Positions 5,530 to 12,673 of a DNA stretch of 29,755 nucleotides are shown piece by piece. The number at the start of each line of letters is the position of its first letter. Position 1 is the stretch's first letter. The stretch is from a virus: positions 1 through 29,755 of the IMG/VR virus record IMGVR_UViG_3300049489_000838, one strand, 5' to 3'. Made by a program: the position numbers and the translations under genes. The notes under the pieces were generated by a model. It did no database searches. It was given only the letters and a program-made list of their open reading frames with translations, and was not told where the DNA came from.

Positions 5530-7702
5530 TATTTGGATTACACAAATGGCTGAATTAGGAATGATTCAGCCATTTTCGCATAAACTTATCAGACAAGTTG
5601 AAGATCGTAAAATTATTTCTTGCGGTCTTTCTTCTTATGGCTATGATATTAGATTATCAAGCACCGAATTTTACACTTTTAAACATATTCCGGGTGAGAT
5701 AGTAGATCCGAAAAATTTCAATTATAAGCATTTAGAAAAATCTGAATCATATATAGATGAATCTGGGGAATATTTTATTATTCCTGGTAACTCTTACGGT
5801 TTAGGCGTGGCAGTGGAAAAACTGGAAATCCCTGATAACATAACTGTTATCGCGATCGGAAAATCAACTTATGCTCGTTGTTTTTCCGGTGAGACTAAAG
5901 TTAAATTGGTTGACGGTGATTACACTTTTTTAGAATTGATTGATCGTGCTAGTAAAGGTGATAGATTACTCGGATATGGTGTAAAAGACGGTCAAATTGT
6001 CATACAAGAATTACAAGATCCTAGATTTATCGAAAATTCAGGTTTAGTTAGAGTCACATTGGATGATAATAAATATTTCGATTGCACACCTGATCATAAA
6101 ATTCTACTTCGTAACGGTAATTGGGTAGAAGCTCAATATTTACAAAAACAAGATTCATTGCATCCCATATATCAGCATCACAATCATGGATATCCTGCTA
6201 TATTTGATAGCGTGAAAGCAGACAAACTCGAAAATAGAACGGAGAGTTTTAGTAATGTTCATCACATGGTTTGGGATAGATCGGCGTTTAGACGATTTCC
6301 TCATATAATAGAATCATTTAAAAATGGTGAACTTTGTCATAACCATAAAGTTGCAAGTGTCGAACATCTTCATACCATACAACCTACATACTGTTTAACC
6401 GCACCAGAAACCGGGAATTTTGCGTTGAGTGTCGGCGTTTTCGTTTCAAATTGCGGAATCATTGCAAATCTAACCCCCGGTGAAGCTTGCTTACATCCTG
6501 ATACTGAAGTTCTATCAAGGACGGGATGGAAAAAAATAGCTGATGTTTTAGTGGGAGAAGAAATTCTCAGCTTGAATGGGGAAACAGCAGAGTATCAAGC
6601 GGTTCAAGACTTCCATCGTTATTATTTTAATGGGGAATTATTAAACTTTGTAAGTAAATATGTCTCTCAATCTGTTACACCCCAGCATAAAGTCTGGGCT
6701 GCTATATCCAAGAAACGTGTTTTTGTCGAATCTGGGTATGCTTCAGGAAAACAAAAAGGAGTGCTTAGAGAGAAATCTATATTTTTTCCCTTTGAAAGAA
6801 TAGAAGCCCAAAAGATTTTCAAAAAACACAATCTTTATTTTTCTAGGGATGTCAATTGGAACGGATCTATTTTACCCGAAAATTCAATAATCGGTGATCA
6901 GGTTTTACCTACATCGGCATGGTTAAAATTTATCGGATGTTGGTTAGGTGATGGTTCAGCATTCGTTCAAGGAAAAGGTAATCATGTTATTAAACTTGCC
7001 GTTGTCACTAAAGAAAAGAAGCGAGATTATTTTAGAAAAGTTTTAACTGATTTAGGCGTGAATTTTTGGGAAGGTGCTAGCGGATTTGAATTCAGAAATA
7101 AATCTATTTGCTTGTTTTTGAAAACATGGTCAGGAGCGCATAATAAGCGTATCCCTAGACAATATATTGATCTCTGCCCAGATCAGTTGAAACTTATTCG
7201 AGAGGGAATGATGATGTCTGATGGAAACCTTGAATCTTCAACTTATGTGTCTGTAAGTAAAGGATTAATAGAAGATTTCCAAGAAATCTCTTTGAAGATA
7301 GGAGATAACACCTCTGTCTGGACGAAATTGAGTATAATTAATGATGGAAATGAGTTTCTTGCATATTGTTGTCGCTTCAGTGGTCGTAAAACAACCCCTT
7401 GTAAAATTTTACCAGTAAATTGTGAAAAAATTCCCTATACCGGATTTGTTTACGATTTGACCGTCCCTAGTCATGTGTTTCTTGTTCGACATAAAAATAA
7501 AGTTTCATGGACGGGTAACTCATGGAAAGGACATCTAACTTTAGAATTTTCCAATAGTTCACCAGCCGACTGTAAAATATATGCCAATGAAGGTGTGGTA
7601 CAACTCCTATTCTTTGAGGGAGAACCTTGTCAAACAACATACGATGATAGGAAAGGAAAATATCAAGATCAACCGGAAAAAGTAACTATAGCCAGATTAT
7701 AG
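5516..7702 (+). CDS. dcd: dCTP deaminase interrupted by two inteins
   Basis: The 728-aa precursor carries three extein pieces: residues 1-121, 313-324 and 669-728, which splice to a 193-aa dCTP deaminase, the normal size. The enzyme converts dCTP to dUTP for thymidylate synthesis (some relatives also make dUMP). The family segment GKSTYAR (115-121) supplies the Ser and Arg equivalent to E. coli Ser111 and Arg115, and HLTLEFSN (673-680) supplies the catalytic Glu677. Intein 1 sits directly after Arg121 and intein 2 a few residues before the Glu motif, so the unspliced protein cannot have an active site. The reading frame is open throughout, which argues against disruption or sequencing error. 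It overlaps the upstream small membrane-protein gene and ends at the first TAAAGTGACTTTA palindrome. Confidence 0.93.
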   Translation: MIKNDIWITQMAELGMIQPFSHKLIRQVEDRKIISCGLSSYGYDIRLSSTEFYTFKHIPGEIVDPKNFNYKHLEKSESYIDESGEYFIIPGNSYGLGVAVEKLEIPDNITVIAIGKSTYARCFSGETKVKLVDGDYTFLELIDRASKGDRLLGYGVKDGQIVIQELQDPRFIENSGLVRVTLDDNKYFDCTPDHKILLRNGNWVEAQYLQKQDSLHPIYQHHNHGYPAIFDSVKADKLENRTESFSNVHHMVWDRSAFRRFPHIIESFKNGELCHNHKVASVEHLHTIQPTYCLTAPETGNFALSVGVFVSNCGIIANLTPGEACLHPDTEVLSRTGWKKIADVLVGEEILSLNGETAEYQAVQDFHRYYFNGELLNFVSKYVSQSVTPQHKVWAAISKKRVFVESGYASGKQKGVLREKSIFFPFERIEAQKIFKKHNLYFSRDVNWNGSILPENSIIGDQVLPTSAWLKFIGCWLGDGSAFVQGKGNHVIKLAVVTKEKKRDYFRKVLTDLGVNFWEGASGFEFRNKSICLFLKTWSGAHNKRIPRQYIDLCPDQLKLIREGMMMSDGNLESSTYVSVSKGLIEDFQEISLKIGDNTSVWTKLSIINDGNEFLAYCCRFSGRKTTPCKILPVNCEKIPYTGFVYDLTVPSHVFLVRHKNKVSWTGNSWKGHLTLEFSNSSPADCKIYANEGVVQLLFFEGEPCQTTYDDRKGKYQDQPEKVTIARL
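5879..6451 (+). mobile_element. Intein 1 in dCTP deaminase (191 aa, no LAGLIDADG seen)
   Basis: Cys122 to Asn312. Block A is CFSGETKVKLVDG; block B contains TPDHK (191-195) after FDC; block F is NFALSVGVFVSN at the C-terminal end. The +1 extein residue is Cys313. The penultimate residue is Ser rather than the usual His before the terminal Asn, a tolerated variant in some inteins. A linker of some 60-70 residues (about 215-278, containing HHMVWDRSAF) replaces a homing-endonuclease domain; it may be a degenerate HNH-like insert, but I cannot identify a catalytic motif. Confidence 0.88.
6488..7519 (+). mobile_element. Intein 2 in dCTP deaminase with LAGLIDADG-type endonuclease
   Basis: Cys325 to Asn668 (344 aa). 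Block A is CLHPDTEVLSRTGWKKI; block B is SVTPQHKVWA. Two LAGLIDADG-like helices are visible, FIGCWLGDGSAF (472-483) and LIREGMMMSDGNLES (560-574), so a homing endonuclease of the DOD type is probably present. The end reads VYDLTVPSHVFLVRHKN...WTGN with Gly instead of His before the terminal Asn. The +1 extein residue is Ser669. Only a 12-residue extein segment (CGIIANLTPGEA) separates it from intein 1. Confidence 0.9.
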
Positions 7703-7715
7703 TAAAGTGACTTTA
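7703..7715. promoter_or_regulatory. Palindrome TAAAGTGACTTTA, copy 1
   Basis: An exact copy of the 13-bp odd palindrome, starting the base after the deaminase stop codon and followed by CGTAAT. It precedes the repeat hairpin at 7725-7778 and the ParB-like gene. Probable binding site for a phage-encoded protein (inference from recurrence). Confidence 0.6.
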
Positions 7716-7724
7716 TCGTAATAC

Positions 7725-7778
7725 CCCCCGGAGTCATCAGAGGATCGCTTGAGGATCATTTGAGAATGACTCCGGGGG
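7725..7778 (+). terminator. Repeat hairpin, terminator-like, with 28-base loop
   Basis: 13-bp arms CCCCCGGAGTCAT (7725-7737) and its complement (7766-7778). The loop is long and contains two GAGGATC copies. A short T run (ATTTG) follows, weaker than at the other sites. It separates the deaminase from the ParB-like gene. Confidence 0.6.
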
Positions 7779-7841
7779 ATTTGTTGCATACATTGAAAAA
7801 ATATAGTAAGATTAAATGAGTCTAATAACAGCAGTAAACAT

Positions 7842-9071
7842 ATGGCTATCATTTTTGGTTCTTTACAGTATATCAGTGTTGAAAATTTATTATCTAACAT
7901 CAGTAATGGAACTTGGGGATATTGCCAAGACAAATATTACATCAGATCAGAAATTACTGAAGAGATGAAGTCAGATAAAAAAAGAGCTTTAACTTTTACT
8001 GAATCCGGTGAAACATATGTAAAAGTTTTATCACCTTTATCTATTTATGTTGACTCGGAGGGAATTTATCGTCTAGCTGATGGTAATACACGGGTAACGA
8101 CACTTGCAGAATTATTTAATGAAAATCCTGAATATCTTTACGATGATATTCCTTTCAGGATTTTAGATTCTGTATGGACAGCTAACGATCTTGTACGTTT
8201 ACAGGTAGCTTCCAATGATGCTGAAGCCCACAGCACGATAGATACTCTAAAACGTATACTTATCGATCATGATGCTTTCTTGGCTAAAACCAGACTTGAA
8301 AAACCTAAAATTTCCACAAAGCAATTACAAGGATTGGTTAAAGAATATCTATGTGAACAATTTCAAAAATCTGAAATGCAGATTAATAATTATCTACGAC
8401 TAGCCAAAGCTCCTGAATTTGTTCAGGAGTTAGTCGCATCTGATCAGATGGCGTTAAATACCTTCATCGTCGTTGATGGTAAATTGGATAAAAATTTACC
8501 TGCTGATGAAGTGACGAAAGTTTATTCAATATTAGGTGAACTGGCAGGTGAATCTAAGATCACTGAAAAACACGTTAAACAATACTTTGAGTCATCACCA
8601 GAAGGTGTTATCACCGAGAAAAAAGTGAAAACCCCTAAAAACCCCATTGAACCCGAACAATTTACAGAATCCTCTAATAACACTTTTACCAAACTGTTTT
8701 CAATTTCTGCACGGTCTTTTGATGATCCTGAGTTAAAATCCGTTGCTTCTGGGTTGGTTAAAACTTCGCTTAAGACTCTAGCTGATATGCTAGACATTCT
8801 AAGTGACGATCAGGCACTAAGTCTTTTAGATCCAGTTAAAGACGTTCTCATGCGAGCTTTAAGTGATACAGAGAATATCTTAGAACGTGCTAAAGTTTCC
8901 GGTGTTGAAGTGTCTGAGATTGCTTCTAAATATAGCAAACTTGATAAGACGGTTTCACAAGTTTATAAAGCTGTTTATGAGCAACCTGTTCCTAATACAA
9001 CAGAGGAAATCATTGTAACAGATGAAGTTATAGCAACGGTTGAAACACCCTTAGACGACCCTTTTGAATAA
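7842..9071 (+). CDS. ParB-like nuclease-domain protein
   Basis: A 409-aa protein with a ParB/sulfiredoxin-type N-terminal domain: a VKVLSPLSIYV strand (about 61-70) and the signature YRLADGNTRVTTLAEL (76-91), corresponding to the ParB box with a GxxRxxA-like core. A helical middle (about 150-220, including SEMQINNYLRLAKAP) looks like a ParB-type DNA-binding region with KSEMQINNYL in the position of the helix-turn-helix. The C-terminal third is acidic and helical. ParB-family proteins bind palindromic sites and act as CTP switches in partition, or as nucleases/regulators in phages. The gene stands alone between two repeat hairpins, and palindromes TAAAGTSACTTTA lie on both sides, so it is a natural candidate to bind them. 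No ParA is visible. Confidence 0.7.
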   Translation: MAIIFGSLQYISVENLLSNISNGTWGYCQDKYYIRSEITEEMKSDKKRALTFTESGETYVKVLSPLSIYVDSEGIYRLADGNTRVTTLAELFNENPEYLYDDIPFRILDSVWTANDLVRLQVASNDAEAHSTIDTLKRILIDHDAFLAKTRLEKPKISTKQLQGLVKEYLCEQFQKSEMQINNYLRLAKAPEFVQELVASDQMALNTFIVVDGKLDKNLPADEVTKVYSILGELAGESKITEKHVKQYFESSPEGVITEKKVKTPKNPIEPEQFTESSNNTFTKLFSISARSFDDPELKSVASGLVKTSLKTLADMLDILSDDQALSLLDPVKDVLMRALSDTENILERAKVSGVEVSEIASKYSKLDKTVSQVYKAVYEQPVPNTTEEIIVTDEVIATVETPLDDPFE

Positions 9072-9085
9072 TTAATATTCTCTAT

Positions 9086-9125
9086 AAATCCCCCGGAGTC
9101 AATCTTACATGACTCCGGGGGATTT
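9086..9125 (+). terminator. Intrinsic terminator from inverted dispersed repeat
   Basis: 16-bp perfect arms (9086-9101 and 9110-9125) with an 8-base loop, containing CCCCCGGAGTCA and its complement, ending in TTTTTA. It terminates the ParB-like gene immediately before the next promoter. Confidence 0.85.
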
Positions 9126-9128
9126 TTA

Positions 9129-9157
9129 TTGACAATTATGAATTGTCACTTTATTAT
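9129..9157 (+). promoter_or_regulatory. Sigma70-type promoter TTGACA-N17-TATTAT
   Basis: Consensus -35 TTGACA (9129-9134), exactly 17 bases, then TATTAT (9152-9157). The -35 region is embedded in a separate perfect inverted repeat TGACAATT-ATG-AATTGTCA (9130-9148). Transcription would start at about 9164, inside the first palindrome below, and serve the genes from 9226 on. Confidence 0.75.
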
Positions 9158-9159
9158 TA

Positions 9160-9211
9160 CAGTAAAGTCACTTTACTGAAAACCAAACATTATGTTAAAG
9201 TGACTTTAACA
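9160..9211. promoter_or_regulatory. Two extended TAAAGTSACTTTA palindromes, likely operators
   Basis: Two perfect 19-bp palindromes, CAGTAAAGTCACTTTACTG (9160-9178) and TGTTAAAGTGACTTTAACA (9193-9211). Their centres are 33 bases apart, about three helical turns, so dimers bound to both would face the same side. The first covers the predicted transcription start of the promoter at 9129-9157 and the second ends 14 bases before the ATG. That geometry suits repression. These are the longest palindromes of the family in the window. Confidence 0.65.
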
Positions 9212-9225
9212 ACATCTTAAAGATC

Positions 9226-9693
9226 ATGAGTAGGAAAACATTAAAGAAAAATTATCCCGTCACAGCTTTTCGTCTATGGAAATGTGATGATAAAGGTAAG
9301 TGGTACTCATACAATCATGTTTTCGATAGTTCCGATGTGACAACCTATGACTATATGAGTGCATCTAAAATGATGTGTCACGGATGGAAACCATACGCGA
9401 TAGCCATGATTCCAGGCAAGCATGATGCTTTAGAACTAGAAATGGTTGATTATGCACCGTTAGAAGAAATGCTAAAAGAGTCTGATCCCGTAGGCGTATA
9501 TGCAGGTAATGCGATTAGGGAATTTTTACATAAACTTCCTGTTGATGGTCGTAAAACTTCCCGGAGTCAATTGGAAAATAAAGCTAAAGTTTTAGACCGA
9601 GCATTGACAATCGCCATAAAATCATATAAAAATGGCTCTTACGTCCCTAAACATCTATTAGAACGTGTCTTAGAAGGTGAACAAAATGTATAA
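9226..9693 (+). CDS. Protein of unknown function, 155 aa
   Basis: No domain recognised. The protein starts MSRKTLKKNYPVTAFRLW, has several aromatic residues in its first half (WKCDDKGKWYSYNHVF), and a helical basic C-terminal half ending in KHLLERVLEGEQNV. It is the first gene after a consensus promoter with two palindromic operators and overlaps the RuvC-like gene by 8 bases, so it probably works in the same DNA-metabolism unit. A dispersed-repeat copy at 9560-9569 is translated within RKTSRSQ. Confidence 0.6.
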   Translation: MSRKTLKKNYPVTAFRLWKCDDKGKWYSYNHVFDSSDVTTYDYMSASKMMCHGWKPYAIAMIPGKHDALELEMVDYAPLEEMLKESDPVGVYAGNAIREFLHKLPVDGRKTSRSQLENKAKVLDRALTIAIKSYKNGSYVPKHLLERVLEGEQNV

Positions 9694-10147
9694 AAGGATA
9701 TTAGCGATTGACCCCGGTAATATCGAAAGCGGTGTAGTAATTTGGGATGGATCGAACGTGATCCTGTCAGGAGTTTTTTTAAATACCACTCTTAATGACG
9801 CTATACTACAACGAATGTATAAATACGATATAGCACTCATAGAAAATTTGACGCATCAGGGACGCGCTAAAGTCGGTAAAGAAGTTTTTGAGACAGCTAG
9901 GTATATAGGTTATTTAGAAAGATGTTTTGAAAATGTTTCTAAATATTACCAGTTGATTTCCCGTAATGATGTGAAGATGCACCATTGCCGAACATCTAAA
10001 GCGAACGATTCAGACGTTAGGACAGCATTACTTAAGAAGTATCCCAAAGGTAATGTTAAATCCCCAGGTGTCACTTATTTAGTAAAATACCATGCTTGGC
10101 AAGCATTGGCGATCGCAACGTATTACAGCGAATCGCATCGTCTTTAA
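9686..10147 (+). CDS. RuvC-like Holliday-junction resolvase
   Basis: A 153-aa RNase H-fold nuclease. The first strand ILAIDPGNIESGVVIW (5-20) carries the catalytic Asp9 and the GxxxSG pattern; ALIENL (50-55) supplies Glu53; NDSDVRTAL (108-115) supplies further acidic residues; HAWQALAIAT (136-145) matches the last motif (HxxDA in the family) but with Gln139 in place of Asp. Family members resolve branched DNA before packaging. I use the ATG at 9686 because GAAGG lies 8 bases upstream; a GTG at 9677 is the alternative. The Gln substitution may be compensated by a neighbouring residue or may weaken activity. Confidence 0.75.
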   Translation: MYKRILAIDPGNIESGVVIWDGSNVILSGVFLNTTLNDAILQRMYKYDIALIENLTHQGRAKVGKEVFETARYIGYLERCFENVSKYYQLISRNDVKMHHCRTSKANDSDVRTALLKKYPKGNVKSPGVTYLVKYHAWQALAIATYYSESHRL

Positions 10148-10189
10148 TATTGCTATAGGTAGATAAAAAGTTCATGAATAAATTGATAT

Positions 10190-10215
10190 CCTCTGTTTAA
10201 CAAAACAGGGGATTT
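10190..10215 (+). promoter_or_regulatory. Hairpin enclosing the ribosome-binding site of the next gene
   Basis: CCTCTGTTT (10190-10198) pairs with AAACAGGGG (10203-10211; one G-U pair in RNA) around a 4-base loop and is followed by ATTTTAT. The 3' arm contains the likely Shine-Dalgarno AGGGGA of the gene at 10219. It could be a weak terminator, a translational switch, or both. Confidence 0.45.
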
Positions 10216-10218
10216 TAT

Positions 10219-10566
10219 ATGGTTACTGAAACACCACGACCAAACAAAAACATTGAGATTGAATATCACACCAATGAAAAACTGATCATAAGGAATGTCA
10301 AAAAGTACCCTAAAATTACCACAAGAATTGTCGACATGGCAATAAAATATACTGAGGGGCAATTAGTTGTCCCGTCATTAGAATGGTTTAAACCTCAGAT
10401 AAGACATTATGTAGGGAAAAGTATAACCGCACCCGTGGCATTCTGGGATGAGTTGTTGTCACTAGATCCTATATTAGCCAATGTAGAAGAAATATACAAA
10501 AAAGAACATGGTAATGAGATATGGGGAAATGATAGAAAAATAACTCTAGAATTGAGAAAACCATAA
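10219..10566 (+). CDS. Protein of unknown function, 115 aa
   Basis: Starts MVTETPRPNKNIEIEYHTNE; mixed charged composition with one tryptophan-rich patch (LEWFKPQIRHYV, FWDELLSLDP) and a C-terminal end ITLELRKP. No domain recognised, no membrane segment. It has AGGGGA about 7 bases before the ATG and lies last in the plus-strand unit, facing thyX across a bidirectional terminator. Confidence 0.6.
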   Translation: MVTETPRPNKNIEIEYHTNEKLIIRNVKKYPKITTRIVDMAIKYTEGQLVVPSLEWFKPQIRHYVGKSITAPVAFWDELLSLDPILANVEEIYKKEHGNEIWGNDRKITLELRKP

Positions 10567-10570
10567 CAAA

Positions 10571-10604
10571 TCCCCCGGAGTCATGTGGTTATGACTCCGG
10601 GGGA
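10571..10604. terminator. Bidirectional terminator between convergent genes
   Basis: 14-bp perfect arms TCCCCCGGAGTCAT (10571-10584) and complement (10591-10604) with a 6-base loop. A plus-strand ATTTT follows shortly. It sits between the end of the plus-strand gene at 10566 and the end of thyX at 10623, so it can serve both. Confidence 0.8.
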
Positions 10605-10612
10605 CATTTTAA

Positions 10613-10625
10613 TAAAGTGACTTTA
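10613..10625. promoter_or_regulatory. Palindrome TAAAGTGACTTTA, between convergent genes
   Basis: An exact copy overlapping the thyX stop codon. Neither flanking gene starts here, so this copy cannot be a simple promoter operator; this favours a role such as protein loading or partition-like binding for the family, or drift from such a role. Confidence 0.55.
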
Positions 10626-11384
10626 CTGTAATTTTAGTTTTTCTTTCACTATATCAAACACTTTATACTTTTCCAATGTTAACCTTTCTATCAAATGAAC
10701 ATCATAAGCATATTCAAAATCAAAGAGAGCTTTAGAAATTATTGGACAATGTATTTTAAGGTAATCGGCGATCGCCTCAGCCACCATTCTAATTTCTTTC
10801 TGTGCGGTCTTGTGCAGACGTTGGTTAAGGGTGGTTATCCACTCTCTGACAGTCCCATTCATTATTAAACGTGTTTGAGTGCATTCTGGTAGTATGAAGC
10901 GTGCGGTTTCACGGCTAACACCTTTATTTAGTAATAATCTATATTCGTTTTCAATATATAACAATAAATCTTTTATTTCTTCGTCTGCATTTTTGTATAA
11001 CGACGGTGTTAGAATAGGAGTAAAAACTTCCTCAGATGACTGTCGATTATTTTTACATTGCTTTCTAAGTTCTATTTCCTCAAAATGAGTTATTTCTGCA
11101 TATCTTTGGCTCATTTCCTGTGGACGAATAGAAGAATGTCTGAGCAACTCTCTCCCAATAGCACGTGATGTATGAATTTCAAAAACCATATTTACTGTAC
11201 TGAAAACTGACCAATGTTGCTCTAAAAGACAATGTCTGATTAGTTTATGTGGTTCATCAAACAGTTCGTTGATCTCCCTGGAACTACTTAAACGCGCAAT
11301 CCCTACTATGATCTCATCTAGGGTTTTTCCTTCGTACTCTGTTCCTAATTCCCCCGTGGTTTTAGCTATTAATCGTACTTCCAT
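10623..11384 (-). CDS. thyX: Flavin-dependent thymidylate synthase
   Basis: Makes dTMP from dUMP using methylene-tetrahydrofolate and FADH2. The 253-aa length fits. Segments typical of the family: HCLLEQHWSVFSTVNMVFEI (51-70), TSRAIGRELLRH (72-83), the ThyX motif region RHSSIRPQEMSQRY (82-95), and a C-terminal block RLIMNGTVREWITTLNQR...AQKEIR. The start at 11384 has AGAGGA 6 bases upstream; a longer frame to 11654 has no such signal and runs over the divergent gene. Oddity: the canonical RHR-x7-S motif reads RHS-x7-S, with Ser84 replacing the third-position Arg. It supplies dTMP for the phage Tmk. It is transcribed against its neighbours and divergently from 11431. Confidence 0.93.
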   Translation of the reverse strand: MEVRLIAKTTGELGTEYEGKTLDEIIVGIARLSSSREINELFDEPHKLIRHCLLEQHWSVFSTVNMVFEIHTSRAIGRELLRHSSIRPQEMSQRYAEITHFEEIELRKQCKNNRQSSEEVFTPILTPSLYKNADEEIKDLLLYIENEYRLLLNKGVSRETARFILPECTQTRLIMNGTVREWITTLNQRLHKTAQKEIRMVAEAIADYLKIHCPIISKALFDFEYAYDVHLIERLTLEKYKVFDIVKEKLKLQ

Positions 11385-11430
11385 GGTATCCTCTGTTATA
11401 ATATATATGCACAGTATATCAAAATAAAAT

Positions 11431-11733
11431 ATGTATTTCAATGAATTAGTCGGCGGTTTCACAACCACAAAAATTATTTCGGCATACACGATTTTTACAG
11501 AAAAAATCACAAATGATGTAATCGAATTATCAAACACAAGTGATCCTGAAGTTCTCAGAAACAAATTACAAGAACTTGAGGATATTTGCAATGAATCTAA
11601 AGCAGTTGATGGTAACTTAGTTATTGCGCTCAATGCACAGAAAGAAAATATCACCCAATGTTATAGGGCAGTTTTTAGGTTAAAACCCCCTACTAAAACA
11701 CCTACCCCCGTTGCTGAAACTGCCAAATCATAA
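11431..11733 (+). CDS. Protein of unknown function, 100 aa
   Basis: A helical protein (IISAYTIFTEKITNDVIELS, PEVLRNKLQELEDICNES) with a proline/threonine-rich tail (KPPTKTPTPVAET). No domain recognised. It is the only gene between the divergent thyX start and a strong terminator, so it is monocistronic. Its predicted structure is compatible with a small head-decoration or DNA-binding protein, but nothing specific supports either. Confidence 0.55.
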   Translation: MYFNELVGGFTTTKIISAYTIFTEKITNDVIELSNTSDPEVLRNKLQELEDICNESKAVDGNLVIALNAQKENITQCYRAVFRLKPPTKTPTPVAETAKS

Positions 11734-11735
11734 TT

Positions 11736-11766
11736 ATAAAAGGGTGATATTAAATCACCCTTTTAT
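11736..11766 (+). terminator. Intrinsic terminator, unrelated to the dispersed repeat
   Basis: 13-bp perfect arms (11736-11748 and 11754-11766, core AAAAGGGTGAT) around a 5-base loop, ending in TTTTAT. It starts 3 bases after the stop of the 100-aa gene and is symmetrical enough to work in both directions. Confidence 0.85.
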
Positions 11767-11810
11767 ATAGTTTATATGTACTATAATTAAATTCATGCTA
11801 ACATAATTAC

Positions 11811-12203
11811 ATGGATAATACTAGGATAAATTATGCTAAATTAAGAAGTAAATTGGATGAAGTTTTAAAACTTCTCTCGATGATCGATACTTCAATCATG
11901 ACGAAATCAAATTTAAAAATGCTTTATAAAGCGGTTTTAAATTCACTTTTTATTTTTAAATTGGTTTCAGTAAAAAACTTAAACATATTGGATTTTTTGG
12001 TAAAGTCACTTTACTATAGTTTCAATCTATTATTTAAAAATATATATTCAATTCAAGACCCTTTATCAGTTACTAAAAAACTGGATAGTGTTATTTTTTA
12101 TTTAAAGCTATTGGTTTATAGTAGTGTCGAAACTGACTCCGGGGTAAATATAGAGGTGAATAAAGACGAGATTATTATAAATGATACAATCAGATACTAT
12201 TGA
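11811..12203 (+). CDS. Protein of unknown function, 130 aa, start of packaging unit
   Basis: Starts MDNTRINYAKLRSKLDEVLK. It is leucine- and lysine-rich and probably all helical, with hydrophobic stretches (NSLFIFKLVSV, LDFLVKSLYYSFNLLF) that do not look like clean membrane segments. No domain recognised. It overlaps the small terminase gene by 23 bases. The coding sequence includes an exact TAAAGTCACTTTA palindrome (12001-12013, translated VKSLY) and a dispersed-repeat copy (12134-12144). Confidence 0.6.
   Translation: MDNTRINYAKLRSKLDEVLKLLSMIDTSIMTKSNLKMLYKAVLNSLFIFKLVSVKNLNILDFLVKSLYYSFNLLFKNIYSIQDPLSVTKKLDSVIFYLKLLVYSSVETDSGVNIEVNKDEIIINDTIRYY
12000..12014. promoter_or_regulatory. Palindrome GTAAAGTCACTTTAC inside a gene
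   Basis: A 15-bp extended copy wholly inside the coding sequence of the gene at 11811. An intragenic site argues that conservation is at DNA level, and fits a binding site used genome-wide; an internal promoter for the terminase genes (TATAGT follows) is an alternative. Confidence 0.5.
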
Positions 12204-12672
12204 CCTTATTGTGAATGTTATAGAAATGACAGGTGATATCGATAGAGCGTGTGCGGTGTCATCTATAACTATATCCACATTTATCAAATGGTTGAAAGAA
12301 TATCCAGAGTTTAAAAGCTTAGTGGATGAAGCTAAAGAGACGTATAAAAACTCTTTAATGTCATCATGGGATATTAACGCGATCGCTTATACTGACAGTC
12401 TACTAAAAGGTAAACAAACCCGAAAAAAAACCATTAGGCGTTTTGTTTTACCCAAACCACAATTAGAAGATGATGAAGAATTTAATCCCCCGGAGTCATT
12501 AGACTTGGTAGAGATTTATAGGGAAGAAATTATAGAAGAACTTCATCCCCCTAAATGGTTGCTTGAAAGATATTTACCACGGGAACAAGAAAAACCGATT
12601 AAGGTTGAGATTGACTTTGGAGCGATGCCAGAGTTATCTGAAAATGATCCAGAAGCTAAGGAGTTAGATTAG
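12181..12672 (+). CDS. terS: Terminase small subunit
   Basis: A 163-aa protein with an N-terminal helix-turn-helix domain (residues 5-52, DLIVNVIEMTGDIDRACAVSS...FIKWLKEYPEFKSLVDEA) of the type used by small terminases to recognise the packaging site. It is followed by a linker and an acidic C-terminal tail (ELSENDPEAKELD) that could contact the large subunit. Position immediately before the large terminase, with a single base between stop and start, supports the call. A dispersed-repeat copy at 12486-12498 is translated NPPES. Confidence 0.75.
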   Translation: MIQSDTIDLIVNVIEMTGDIDRACAVSSITISTFIKWLKEYPEFKSLVDEAKETYKNSLMSSWDINAIAYTDSLLKGKQTRKKTIRRFVLPKPQLEDDEEFNPPESLDLVEIYREEIIEELHPPKWLLERYLPREQEKPIKVEIDFGAMPELSENDPEAKELD

Positions 12673-12673
12673 A

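Noticed and set aside
5879-7519. Deaminase disrupted by frameshift or unrelated gene fusion
   Set aside because: The frame is continuous, both insertions begin with Cys and end with Asn, carry intein blocks A, B and F, and their removal rebuilds a 193-aa deaminase.
7784-7812. Sigma70 promoter before the ParB-like gene
   Set aside because: TTGCAT/TTGTTG and TATAGT occur but at 12-15 base spacing, outside the usual range.
11385-11654. N-terminal extension of ThyX to 11654
   Set aside because: The extension is low in conserved sequence, overlaps the divergent gene at 11431, and the ATG at 11384 has AGAGGA in the right place and gives the normal family length.
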